A stretch of 64,000 nt of DNA from Acidobacteriota bacterium. GTDB taxonomy: Bacteria > Acidobacteriota > Terriglobia > Acidiferrales > UBA7541. This document shows, piece by piece, positions 1 through 7,082 of the stretch. The stretch is from NCBI GenBank assembly GCA_003224085.1, contig QHYK01000049.1, positions 62,001 to 126,000 on the forward strand, in the 5' to 3' direction. The stretch's first letter is position 1; each line of letters begins with the position of its first letter. The notes below the pieces were generated by a model. It was not told the origin of the DNA, searched no databases, and was given only the letters and a program-made list of their open reading frames with translations. A program made the translations under genes and the position numbers.

Positions 1-713
1 TCTAGGCCCAGCATGCCTGCCACAATTGTGCGCACCAGGTGCGGAATTTGCGTCGACGTATAGAGGTTGAGCTGGCGATCCGCGTTGCGCCACTCCGCCA
101 CCACTCCGCGCGTTTCCATGGCCATCGGCACAAGCCTTTGGCTGACGATGCGCTGTTTCACCACGACGTCCGCTTCGGCAAACGCTTTGTCCACGTTGCC
201 GCCGTCCTGGTGATAGGTAAACGCAATATTGTCCGGCCACTGCGGATGCACGGCGGGCGCCCCTTTTGCGAGCGCCTTTTCGGGATCGGCGACAGCTGGA
301 AGCACTTCGTAATCCACTTCAATCAAATCAGCAGCATCGCGCGCCAGGTAGCCGTCGCGCGCAACAACCACGGCAACGGGATGCCCCACGAAATAAACGC
401 GGTCCGTCGCGAGGATGGTGTGTTGCGGCACGCGCAAGTCCGGCATCGCAACGCCGCAGGGAACTGCGCCTACACCCTTGGTTTCCTTGCCAAGCAAGAC
501 GCAAACGACGCCGGGTGCGCTCTCTGCTTTCTTCGTGTCGATGGAGCGAATGCGCGCCGCGGCATGGGGACTGCGCAAAATCACGGCGTAGTGCATCCCC
601 GGCATCTGGATGTCTTCGACATAAGTCGCCGTGCCGGTGATAAGCCGCGGATCTTCGCGGCGGCGTATACGCTTTCCGACAAAAGTTTCGACTTTGGTTG
701 TTGTGGTGGCCAT
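1..713 (-). CDS. Xanthine dehydrogenase/CO dehydrogenase-family molybdopterin-binding large subunit (partial, N-terminal part)
   Basis: The first 237 residues are visible; the rest lies before the window. The N-terminus carries a VGKRIRRREDPRLITG stretch followed by TYVEDIQMPGMHYAV and RSPHAAARIRSID, the usual start of CoxL-like molybdenum hydroxylase large subunits (aldehyde oxidase/xanthine dehydrogenase domain 1). Such subunits bind the molybdenum cofactor and oxidise a carbon or heterocycle substrate using water. The ATG at 713 is preceded by a clear AGGAGG box. It starts 9 bases after the stop of the 2Fe-2S subunit, so the two are co-transcribed and probably co-assembled. The active-site region is not in the window, so the substrate (CO, aldehyde, purine or other) cannot be told. 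Confidence 0.88.
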   Translation of the reverse strand, partial: MATTTTKVETFVGKRIRRREDPRLITGTATYVEDIQMPGMHYAVILRSPHAAARIRSIDTKKAESAPGVVCVLLGKETKGVGAVPCGVAMPDLRVPQHTILATDRVYFVGHPVAVVVARDGYLARDAADLIEVDYEVLPAVADPEKALAKGAPAVHPQWPDNIAFTYHQDGGNVDKAFAEADVVVKQRIVSQRLVPMAMETRGVVAEWRNADRQLNLYTSTQIPHLVRTIVAGMLGL

Positions 714-722
714 GGTCGCCTC

Positions 723-1187
723 CTACTTTCCCGCGCCGGCTGCCGCGGCTTTCACGGCGTTGACGATGTGCTGGTATCCCGTACACCGGCACACGTTGCC
801 CTCGAGCCCATGACGAATTTCTTCTTCGGTCGGCGAAGGATTCCGCTCAATGATTTGCTTCGACGCCATGATCATGCCGGGGGTGCAGAATCCGCACTGC
901 AGTCCGTGCTCATTCCAGAATGCCTCCTGAACGGGATCGAGTTTTCCATTCGTCGCCAGGCCTTCCACGGTGACGATCTCCGCGCCGTTCGCCTGCACCG
1001 CAAACATCGTGCAGCTCTTGATGGCTTTGCCGTTCAGCTCTACGGTGCACGCACCGCAGAGCGAAGTCTCGCAGCCCATGTGCGTGCCCGTCAGGCCCGC
1101 TACGTCTCGTAAGAAATGAATGAGCAGCAGGCGTGGTTCGACGTCGGGGGAATAGCTCTTCCCATTGACTTTGAGATTGATGTTCAT
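723..1187 (-). CDS. (2Fe-2S)-binding subunit of a molybdenum hydroxylase (CoxS-like)
   Basis: This 154-residue protein has the two-cluster pattern of molybdenum hydroxylase small subunits. A plant-type ferredoxin motif ([19 protein letters not shown]) comes first, then the helical-bundle motif CGFCTPGMI and [11 protein letters not shown]. It passes electrons from the molybdenum subunit encoded just downstream to an FAD subunit or other acceptor. An upstream in-frame GTG/ATG-type extension exists to 1232. The ATG at 1187 is preferred because GGAGAAGG sits just before it and the protein then begins at the beta-grasp fold ([10 protein letters not shown]). No FAD (CoxM-like) subunit lies upstream; it may be elsewhere or absent. 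Confidence 0.93.
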   Translation of the reverse strand: MNINLKVNGKSYSPDVEPRLLLIHFLRDVAGLTGTHMGCETSLCGACTVELNGKAIKSCTMFAVQANGAEIVTVEGLATNGKLDPVQEAFWNEHGLQCGFCTPGMIMASKQIIERNPSPTEEEIRHGLEGNVCRCTGYQHIVNAVKAAAAGAGK

Positions 1188-1322
1188 GACCTTCTCCGGC
1201 GGGGACAAATCCAGCGTTGCGGGAGATATCAAAATTCTGGCTTAGGCGCACCCATCATACGCCAAATTTCGGCTGTCGGCGCAAGCGGATTTTGTTGCTT
1301 TATTTTGTTATGCTTACGCGGC

Positions 1323-2288
1323 GTGAAACCCAGCTTCCTGATTGATACCGACACCGCTTCTGACGACGCGGTGGCGTTAATCATGGCGCTGCGCACGCCG
1401 AATGTGCACGTTTGCGCGATCACAGTAGTGGCTGGGAATGTCGGTGTGCAGCAAGCGGCGCGAAATGCGCTCTACACTGCGGAACTCTGCGGTTCGAAGG
1501 CTCCCGTTTATGTTGGTGCCGAGAAACCGCTGCGACGTGAACATCAAAGCGCCGACTGGTTTCATGGACGCGACGGCTTGGGCGACCACGGCTATCCGGT
1601 GCCACGCCGTTCGTTGGAAGAGCAATCTGCTGTCGATGCCATGGTGCAAACAATCGAAGCGAACCCCGGCTTAGCCTTAGTAACGCTCGGGCCGCTGACC
1701 AACGTTGCGCTGGCGCTGCAACGAAAGCCCACTATCGCCGCCAAAGTCAGCCGCTGCGTGATTATGGGCGGCGCGCCTTGCTGCGAAGGCAACGTCACGC
1801 CCGCCGCGGAGTACAACATCTGGTGCGATCCCGAGGCCGCGCGCACGGTCTTCCTGAGTGGGCTGCCGGTGGAAATGATCGGTTGGCATCTTTGCCGCGG
1901 CGAAGCCGCTCTGAACTTAAGCGATATCGAACGCGTGCTCAGCCTGGACACCGCGCTGGCGCGCTTCGCCATCGAATGCAATAGCCGAGCCCAGGAAGCC
2001 TACTTCGAACAAACCGGCGAGCACGGCATTTCCTTGCCTGATCCCGTGGCCATGTCCATCGCCCTCGACCCTTCCATCGTGACAAGCCAAACCGAGCATT
2101 ACGTCCAGGTCGAAATGACAAGCGATCTCACCCGCGGCATGACTGTGGTCGACCGGCTCGGCGTAGCGGGGAACGACCGCAATAAACAGGTGTGGGCTCC
2201 GGTGCTAAAGGCGGGCGTTAGAGCCAAAGTGGCCTGGACCATCGACATCCCCCGGTGGAAGCAGGCCCTGTACCGCGCACTTCGCTAG
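1323..2288 (+). CDS. Nucleoside hydrolase (IU-NH/rihA-C type)
   Basis: The 321-residue protein opens with FLIDTDTASDDAVALIMAL, the Asp-rich calcium-binding motif of inosine-uridine nucleoside hydrolases (usual form DTDxGxDDAxAL). It continues with VTLGPLTNVALAL and IMGG further in, both typical of the family. These enzymes cleave the N-glycosidic bond of ribonucleosides in salvage. A Ser replaces the usual Gly in the first motif (DTASDD), a tolerated variant. The GTG at 1323 is chosen because it gives the family length and starts directly before the beta-strand; longer in-frame starts add unrelated residues. The gene is divergent from the hydroxylase pair and convergent with vapC, whose stop is only 6 bases away. 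Confidence 0.85.
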   Translation: MKPSFLIDTDTASDDAVALIMALRTPNVHVCAITVVAGNVGVQQAARNALYTAELCGSKAPVYVGAEKPLRREHQSADWFHGRDGLGDHGYPVPRRSLEEQSAVDAMVQTIEANPGLALVTLGPLTNVALALQRKPTIAAKVSRCVIMGGAPCCEGNVTPAAEYNIWCDPEAARTVFLSGLPVEMIGWHLCRGEAALNLSDIERVLSLDTALARFAIECNSRAQEAYFEQTGEHGISLPDPVAMSIALDPSIVTSQTEHYVQVEMTSDLTRGMTVVDRLGVAGNDRNKQVWAPVLKAGVRAKVAWTIDIPRWKQALYRALR

Positions 2289-2294
2289 GCGCCG

Positions 2295-2711
2295 CTAGCC
2301 CAGGAGGCTGACGCCTAATTTCTTTGCGATTTTGCGTAAGTCCTCGTCGAGCGTTGCGAGTGGCAAATTGCGCCGAACAGCCAGGTCGAGGTACATCGCG
2401 TCGTAGCTGATTAAGGAATGCACACGGCACAACGCAAGAAGGTGTGTAAACGCTCGATCAGGAGCAGCATGGTCTCGCTCGATTCCGAGTTTCTCCAGAT
2501 CGGCGATAAACGCATCAGTCTGGGCCGCTGTGATGCGCCCCTTGCGTTCGGCCATTGCCAAAACGTTCGCAATTTCGATGAACCACCAGGCCGGCACGAG
2601 TGCCGTCTCGTTTGCCAGTCGATTCAGCAAATCCGCGGTCTTCGGCGTGGCTTCGTCATGGAATAGCCAGGCCATTGCGACTGAGCAATCAACGACAAAC
2701 GCCGCACTCAC
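2295..2711 (-). CDS. vapC: Type II toxin, PIN-domain ribonuclease (VapC)
   Basis: This 138-residue PIN-domain protein shows the acidic residues of the metal-dependent RNase site. They are an Asp in VVDCSVAMAW near the start, a Glu in WFIEIANVL, and Asp residues in SYDAMYLDLA and LATLDEDL. VapC toxins cut tRNA or rRNA when not bound by their antitoxin. The GTG start at 2711 overlaps the antitoxin stop as GTGA, the classic coupled arrangement, and is preferred over an upstream in-frame start lying inside the antitoxin. The gene order antitoxin then toxin is standard. Confidence 0.9.
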   Translation of the reverse strand: MSAAFVVDCSVAMAWLFHDEATPKTADLLNRLANETALVPAWWFIEIANVLAMAERKGRITAAQTDAFIADLEKLGIERDHAAPDRAFTHLLALCRVHSLISYDAMYLDLAVRRNLPLATLDEDLRKIAKKLGVSLLG

Positions 2712-2968
2712 CGGCGGCCCTCGCGAATCAGGTCTTTGATCTTCCATTCGCCTAGGGATAGGCCGCTAGAAAGCTTTTGAATTCGTTGAATGGCCGCGGT
2801 GCGTTCCTCTGTGCTTACTTCCTTTGTTATAGGAACGAGCTTCGCCACGGGTGCGCCGTGCTTCGTGATGGTAATCTCTTCTCCGGCCTGCACTCTCTCC
2901 AGCAGTTCGGACAAATGCGTCTTTGCCTCATACGCGCCGACGGTATTGCGGCCTTGTTGCGCTCCCAC
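2708..2968 (-). CDS. vapB: Phd/VapB-family antitoxin
   Basis: The 86-residue protein has the Phd/YefM-like N-terminal fold: VGAYEAKTHLSELLERVQAGEEITITKHGAPVAKLVP is characteristic of the family. This part should bind DNA. The charged C-terminal tail (from about residue 55, ending LIREGRR) would wrap the toxin. The start is a GTG with a GGAGG box 5-6 bases upstream. It overlaps vapC by 4 bases. A perfect 10-bp palindrome lies upstream and could be the autoregulatory operator. Confidence 0.88.
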   Translation of the reverse strand: MGAQQGRNTVGAYEAKTHLSELLERVQAGEEITITKHGAPVAKLVPITKEVSTEERTAAIQRIQKLSSGLSLGEWKIKDLIREGRR

Positions 2969-2993
2969 AAATGCCTCCGGTTCGAATAGTGTA

Positions 2994-3003
2994 AGACTAG
3001 TCT
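2994..3003. promoter_or_regulatory. Palindrome, candidate VapB operator
   Basis: AGACTAGTCT is a perfect 10-bp inverted repeat about 25 bases upstream of the antitoxin start, in AT-rich DNA where its promoter should lie. A partial copy (CTAGACTAG) overlaps its edge on the minus strand. VapB/Phd proteins normally repress their own operon through such sites. The operator role is inferred from position only. Confidence 0.4.
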
Positions 3004-3255
3004 AGTTTGGTGGGTGCACAGCGTCAACAAGATCTAGCTGCTCGTCCGCACCTGCTTGGCCTTGGCCAATGCCTTTTGCGGACACCGTCCTGGCCAACCT
3101 CTGTGTCTCCGAAGGGTGGCACGTCAGAAGAGGTTTTTTGTTTTCAACGAGATAGAGATCTATCATCACGATGTGTGCGGTGTGCAACCCTTCAGGCAAC
3201 TGCTAGGTACCCGCCAGGCCATTGGTCGCGTCTTATTTATAAGCCCTGGCGGCTC

Positions 3256-3393
3256 AAAGAAGTTGCATCCCGAGCCGTATGGCAACTTCTTTCCCGGCTT
3301 GGGGTTTAAGAGAATGGGAGCCGCAAAGGTGTTAGGCTTCCCGTCGGAAGGACCTTCCCAGCAGGTCCGGTGCAAGTCGGACGTCCCTTCCGA
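3256..3393 (+). promoter_or_regulatory. Folded leader with possible pseudoknot upstream of the first FecR-fold gene
   Basis: The 444 bases between vapB and the next gene contain strong secondary structure. An 11-bp perfect stem pairs 3256-3266 (AAAGAAGTTGC) with 3282-3292. Its loop segment 3269-3277 (CCCGAGCCG) can pair with 3295-3303 (CGGCTTGGG), forming an H-type pseudoknot with one G-U pair. Further on, TCGGAAGG (3344-3351) pairs with CCTTCCGA (3386-3393), enclosing a hairpin GTCCG/CGGAC (3365-3369 with 3378-3382). The fold ends about 20 bases before the start codon. It could be a riboswitch-like or thermosensor leader; no known class was matched by eye. Confidence 0.45.
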
Positions 3394-3412
3394 GAACAGG
3401 GGATTGGTCATC

Positions 3413-5710
3413 ATGAAGACGACCGCATTTTCAAGATTTACTAGGCTAGACAAGTTTGGGATTTTGGCATGCCTTGCCTCTGTTTTGGTTTTGTTTGCGC
3501 CACCAGCGCGCGCGGATGATGAGGATGCGACCAAAGATCCGCCGAAGCGCGTCGCGCGCCTTAGTTTGGTCGATGGTTCCGTGTCCATGCAGCCCGGTGG
3601 GCAAGGGGACTGGGGAAACGCGGTTCGCAACCGTCCCGTGACCATCGCCGACAAGATTTGGGTGGACAAAGATTCTCGCGCCGAATTGCAGGCCGGAGAA
3701 GCGACCTTCCATCTTGGCAGCATGACGGCTTTCTCTTTTCTGAACCTGGATGAAGGCATCACTCAGGTTCGCATCCCCGAAGGTGCCGTTAATTTCCGCG
3801 TTCGCGAACTGCGCCAGGGCGACATCTACGAAGTGGATACTCCCAATGTGGTCTTCATCGTAAAAGGAGCCGGCGCGTTTCGCGTTGACATCAATGAAGC
3901 GGGCGATTCCTCGCGCATCACCGTGATTCGCGGCCAAGGCGAGATTACCGCCGACCGAAAAACCTACGAAGTGCATGCCGGTGAGCAAGCGGAATTCAGC
4001 GGCGCGGAAAATCCAAATTACTCCATCGGCCGCGCACCGGGTCCAGATGGCCTGGATCGCTGGGCCGAAGAGCGCGACCTGAAAGAGGACCGCTCCACGT
4101 CGGGAAACTACGTTTCGCGCGACATGCCCGGTTACGACGACCTCGATGAAAATGGTACTTGGCGCGATGAGCGCGAGTATGGCCATGTCTGGTATCCCAA
4201 TGACGTTGGGCCTGACTGGGCGCCCTACAGCGACGGCAATTGGGCCTGGGTCGCTCCGTGGGGCTGGACCTGGGTAGGCTACGAGCCCTGGGGTTTTGCC
4301 CCCTATCACTATGGCCGCTGGGCATTCATCGGCGGCGCGTGGGGTTGGTGCCCGGGACCGTATTTTGGTCCTCCGTGCTATGGCCCTGCATTCGTCAGCT
4401 TCCTCGGCGGAGGCTGGGGCTTTGGATTCGGCTTTGGCGTGGGCTGGTTCCCGCTGGGCTGGGGTGAACCGTTTTTCCCTTGGTTCCCCTGCAGCCATAC
4501 CTTCGTCAACGTAATCAACGTCCACAATACTTTCATCAACAATGTGAACGTGTTGAACGGAAACGGCCGGAACATTAATTTCGTGAACGCGCACAATCTG
4601 CGCGCCGTCACGGTTGCCAGTCGCAATGCGTTCGTGGGAGGTCAGCCCATTAATCGTGGCGCACAGCGCATTACGCAAGCCTCTTTGAACAACGCCAAAG
4701 TCACAACTTCGGTCGGTATCCGGCCCACCCAGCACAGCGCGCTGGGCAGCGCGAATATCAATCCTCGCGCGCCCCGGCCTCCTGCCGGAGTCCAGAATCG
4801 AACCGTGATGGCGCGCACTGCTCCTGCAGCTGCCGCCTCTCACCTCCCGGTGCAGCGCTTGAACGGCAGCTCGAGCGCTGACCGATTCGGCAATGCGCCA
4901 ATACATGGTTCGGCGAGGACGAACGCCGGCGTTGAGAGCAGACCTGGTAACGCGCAAGCGAACTCCGGAATGACCGCGCGCCAGCGGGAACTTTCGCAAA
5001 ACCGGCCGCCTTCGGCGACGCCTAACCGGCCCGTGAATGGTCCGGCGGGGAATAACTCATCGCGCCCCGGCAACAATTCGCGCACGTGGGAAGCGCAAAG
5101 CAACACTACCGACGGCGGCCGCGCGCCGCAAGGCTTCGGTTCGAACCGGCCAAGCAACCCGCCTGCACAAAACTCGCCTCGTTCCATGGGCGATCGCCCA
5201 ACGCAAGCGGGCGGCGGTTCGAATGCACCGGCGCATGCCCGCGTGATGAGCGATCGTCCGCCGTGGGCAGGCAGCGGTGCGCCGAGCAGCAACGGCGTAC
5301 CGGCGGTGCCGCACAACACCAACCCTCCGAATTATTCAAACGGCGGACGGTCGTATTCGCCGCAGCGAAGCTACAGCAGCCCATCCGAAGGAAACCGTGG
5401 CTACGCTCAGCAGCCCTCTTACACCCCTCGGACCTATTCCTCGCCAGGCCGCAGCTATCCAGCGCCTTCCCGCTCGTATTCACCTCCGAGCCGTAGCTAT
5501 TCGGCCCCGTCTCGCTCTTACTCTGCTCCGCCCAGCCGCAGTTATGGTGGCGGAGGCGGAAGCTACCACGGAGGAGGGGGCGGTGGATTCCACGGCGGCG
5601 CGGGCGGTGGAGGAGGCGGGCATGCCAGCAGCGGCGGAGGTGGCGGGCATGCCAGCAGCGGCGGAGGTGGTGGCTCTCATGGAGGTGGGGGCGGCCATCC
5701 GCATCGGTAG
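3413..5710 (+). CDS. Secreted FecR-fold protein with Trp/Gly-rich (DUF6600-type) repeats and Gly-rich tail
   Basis: This 765-residue protein has a signal peptide (cleavage expected after PPARA, about residue 34). A FecR-like beta region follows at residues 45-190 (RVARLSLVDGSVSMQPGG, GQGEITADRKTYEVHAGEQ). A Trp/Tyr/Gly-rich block runs through about residues 240-330 (WAWVAPWGWTWVGYEPWGF, YHYGRW), of the DUF6600 type. The rest is low complexity: Asn-rich FVNVINVHNTFINNVNV, then Ser/Tyr repeats (SRSYSAPSRSYS) and a C-terminal glycine run with two HASSGGGGG copies. Function is unknown; an extracytoplasmic or surface role is inferred. The ATG at 3413 is chosen because it starts the signal peptide, although the frame is open upstream. 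It is a paralogue of the gene at 7083. Confidence 0.8.
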   Translation: MKTTAFSRFTRLDKFGILACLASVLVLFAPPARADDEDATKDPPKRVARLSLVDGSVSMQPGGQGDWGNAVRNRPVTIADKIWVDKDSRAELQAGEATFHLGSMTAFSFLNLDEGITQVRIPEGAVNFRVRELRQGDIYEVDTPNVVFIVKGAGAFRVDINEAGDSSRITVIRGQGEITADRKTYEVHAGEQAEFSGAENPNYSIGRAPGPDGLDRWAEERDLKEDRSTSGNYVSRDMPGYDDLDENGTWRDEREYGHVWYPNDVGPDWAPYSDGNWAWVAPWGWTWVGYEPWGFAPYHYGRWAFIGGAWGWCPGPYFGPPCYGPAFVSFLGGGWGFGFGFGVGWFPLGWGEPFFPWFPCSHTFVNVINVHNTFINNVNVLNGNGRNINFVNAHNLRAVTVASRNAFVGGQPINRGAQRITQASLNNAKVTTSVGIRPTQHSALGSANINPRAPRPPAGVQNRTVMARTAPAAAASHLPVQRLNGSSSADRFGNAPIHGSARTNAGVESRPGNAQANSGMTARQRELSQNRPPSATPNRPVNGPAGNNSSRPGNNSRTWEAQSNTTDGGRAPQGFGSNRPSNPPAQNSPRSMGDRPTQAGGGSNAPAHARVMSDRPPWAGSGAPSSNGVPAVPHNTNPPNYSNGGRSYSPQRSYSSPSEGNRGYAQQPSYTPRTYSSPGRSYPAPSRSYSPPSRSYSAPSRSYSAPPSRSYGGGGGSYHGGGGGGFHGGAGGGGGGHASSGGGGGHASSGGGGGSHGGGGGHPHR

Positions 5711-5851
5711 TCCGTATTGCTAAATCACCTTTGCGAACGTCTCGCTCGACGAAAAAAAGCTCACCTTCCCCCCAGAATCGTCCGGGGGACGCAAACCGTG
5801 CGGCGCGAAAATTCGGGCACTTAGCTTAGCGCTGATAAGACCGAGAACGCA

Positions 5852-6202
5852 TCACCGGATCAGGCCCTTCAACTTCTCCAGCATGGATGACATCCCGGGG
5901 CTGCGCCGAAACTTCAACCCGACGACAAAACGACCCTCGGCCTGTTTCTGACAATAAACCACTTCGCCCCGCAAGGGTTGATCGCCGATTACCAGCTGTT
6001 TCCCCAATACCGGAGCAATCTCTACTTGCTCACCCGGTTGCCAAGGGCTGCTGGCGCAAAGGCGAGCACCGAGTGCGCTGATGTTCTCGACCTGCGCTCT
6101 TTCCTGTCGTTCACTTGCCCTCTCCGCAGGCGCGAGCTTCGCCTCCATCACGACGGGGAGCCTTTTTTCTTCTCTGCCGGTAAAACGGCTGTCCAGAGCC
6201 AT
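5852..6202 (-). CDS. PilZ-domain protein
   Basis: The 116-residue protein matches the PilZ fold of cyclic-di-GMP receptors. It has an RxxxR motif (REEKR) near the N-terminus and an NxSxxG motif (NISALGARL) some 30 residues later, followed by beta-strands ending VGLKF. Both ligand motifs look intact, so c-di-GMP binding is plausible. An in-frame GTG at 6247 would add 15 residues but has no ribosome site; the ATG at 6202 is therefore chosen, though its own site is weak. It lies tail-to-tail with the upstream FecR-fold gene. Confidence 0.75.
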   Translation of the reverse strand: MALDSRFTGREEKRLPVVMEAKLAPAERASERQERAQVENISALGARLCASSPWQPGEQVEIAPVLGKQLVIGDQPLRGEVVYCQKQAEGRFVVGLKFRRSPGMSSMLEKLKGLIR

Positions 6203-6574
6203 ATCTAACGCGCCTTTGCCGGACAAGTTCTGTTTACTACGTTGCACTAGGGCTGGACGGCCAACTTACGGAGGGTCTGCGCTCAGTTGTCGTGCATGGA
6301 TTACTGCTTCGTGCGGCCTCCCTTCGTCTTACACTCCTTTCGCGAGTATGTCCAAATAGACTATTGCAATTCTTCGAAATAACAATCCAGTGAAACCTTC
6401 AATCCTCCGTACCAAATCACCCCGAACCGAGGTGTCCCAGGCGAGACGAAAATTGACGACTGGCGTGCCAAACCATGCGCTCCGCGCAGGTCGGCAAGCA
6501 CGTCTAAGTAGAACCACCCAAACGGATTGCTCCCTGAACTTTTGAACCTTCACATCTTGACGGCGCTGGAATGC

Positions 6575-6754
6575 CGGGCGGCGCGTGGAGGCAACGGTGC
6601 GCTTTGTCGCTGAGCTGGCTACGAGGTCACGATGCTAAAAGAGGCGACCGCCCTCGACGTGAATATCCCAAACTACGCCAGCGCCATTTTGACCAGAAAT
6701 GAAGTCGTAGATTCGATCTCTTCTCTTAAAGCTTTAGCAATCAGCGCGCACTGA
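6575..6754 (+). pseudogene. Remnant of an isochorismatase-like cysteine hydrolase (C-terminal part)
   Basis: Two frames together read like the end of an isochorismatase-family hydrolase. One frame gives RRVEATVRFVAEL; after a shift of one base the next gives AGYEVTMLKEATALDVNIPNYASA and ILTRNEVVDSISSLKAL, ending at a TGA at 6752-6754. In this family the motif (C)VEATVRxAxELGY is followed by VTxVxDATA, then an acidic stretch that is missing here, then a helix and a TxxEVxxxL end. The Cys normally before VEAT is Arg here. A frameshift, an internal deletion and loss of the catalytic Cys point to decay. The match is by pattern only. Confidence 0.42.
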
Positions 6755-6794
6755 ATGTCTCAAAGGGGGGACACCTGCGCTTATCCTTACCGTT

Positions 6795-6839
6795 CTACGG
6801 TGAGCCTGGCACTGGCTCGTGTCCCAGGCCTTACCGTAG
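6795..6839. repeat. Long imperfect hairpin
   Basis: The left arm 6795-6812 (CTACGGTGAGCCTGGCAC) and right arm 6819-6839 can pair over nearly their whole length with a few bulges around a six-base loop (TGGCTC). There is no U-tract on either strand, so it does not look like a simple terminator. It could be a REP-type palindrome or the tip of an RNA. Confidence 0.5.
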
Positions 6840-7082
6840 ACCCACCGGCACAACTCTTTTTCTTCGCCCGTGTTAGATGCACGAGGGCCATTCGCAAACG
6901 CTATTTCCTCATTGGACATGAGGGAAGTCGCCGGACAAAGGCTCCGAAAAACGAAGTGTTAGGCTCAAGAGCAAACCCAAGCAACTGGCCCCTGATACAA
7001 ACGGGTTCATGATGTGACCGAGGATGTGCGAATAACACGGCAAAAATGAGCACTGCCGCTGGTATTTCAGGAGAGATTGGCC

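Larger units (their letters stand above)
6203..7082. other. Intergenic region, 880 bases
   Basis: Apart from the isochorismatase-like remnant and one long hairpin at 6795-6839, no gene is supported. Short open frames here (for example 6755-7012 plus and 6329-6553 minus) lack ribosome sites and recognisable folds. The last 200 bases form the leader of the second FecR-fold gene and contain a small stem TTTCCTCAT/ATGAGGGAA around 6902-6925. Confidence 0.6.

Noticed and set aside
3343-3393. Resemblance of GTCCGGTGCAAGTCGGAC to the core of cobalamin riboswitches
   Set aside because: The other conserved boxes of that riboswitch are missing, so only a generic structured leader is claimed.
3446-4999. 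A 517-codon open frame antisense to the first FecR-fold gene
   Set aside because: No ribosome site and no fold; it mirrors the codon bias of a GC-rich gene on the other strand.
5610-5690. Short tandem repeat with GGCGGGCATGCCAGCAGC units, CRISPR-like at a glance
   Set aside because: Only two copies, coding for HASSGGGGG in a glycine-rich tail; no spacers.
6755-7012. An 85-codon frame upstream of the second FecR-fold gene
   Set aside because: No ribosome site; it overlaps a hairpin and reads as random sequence.
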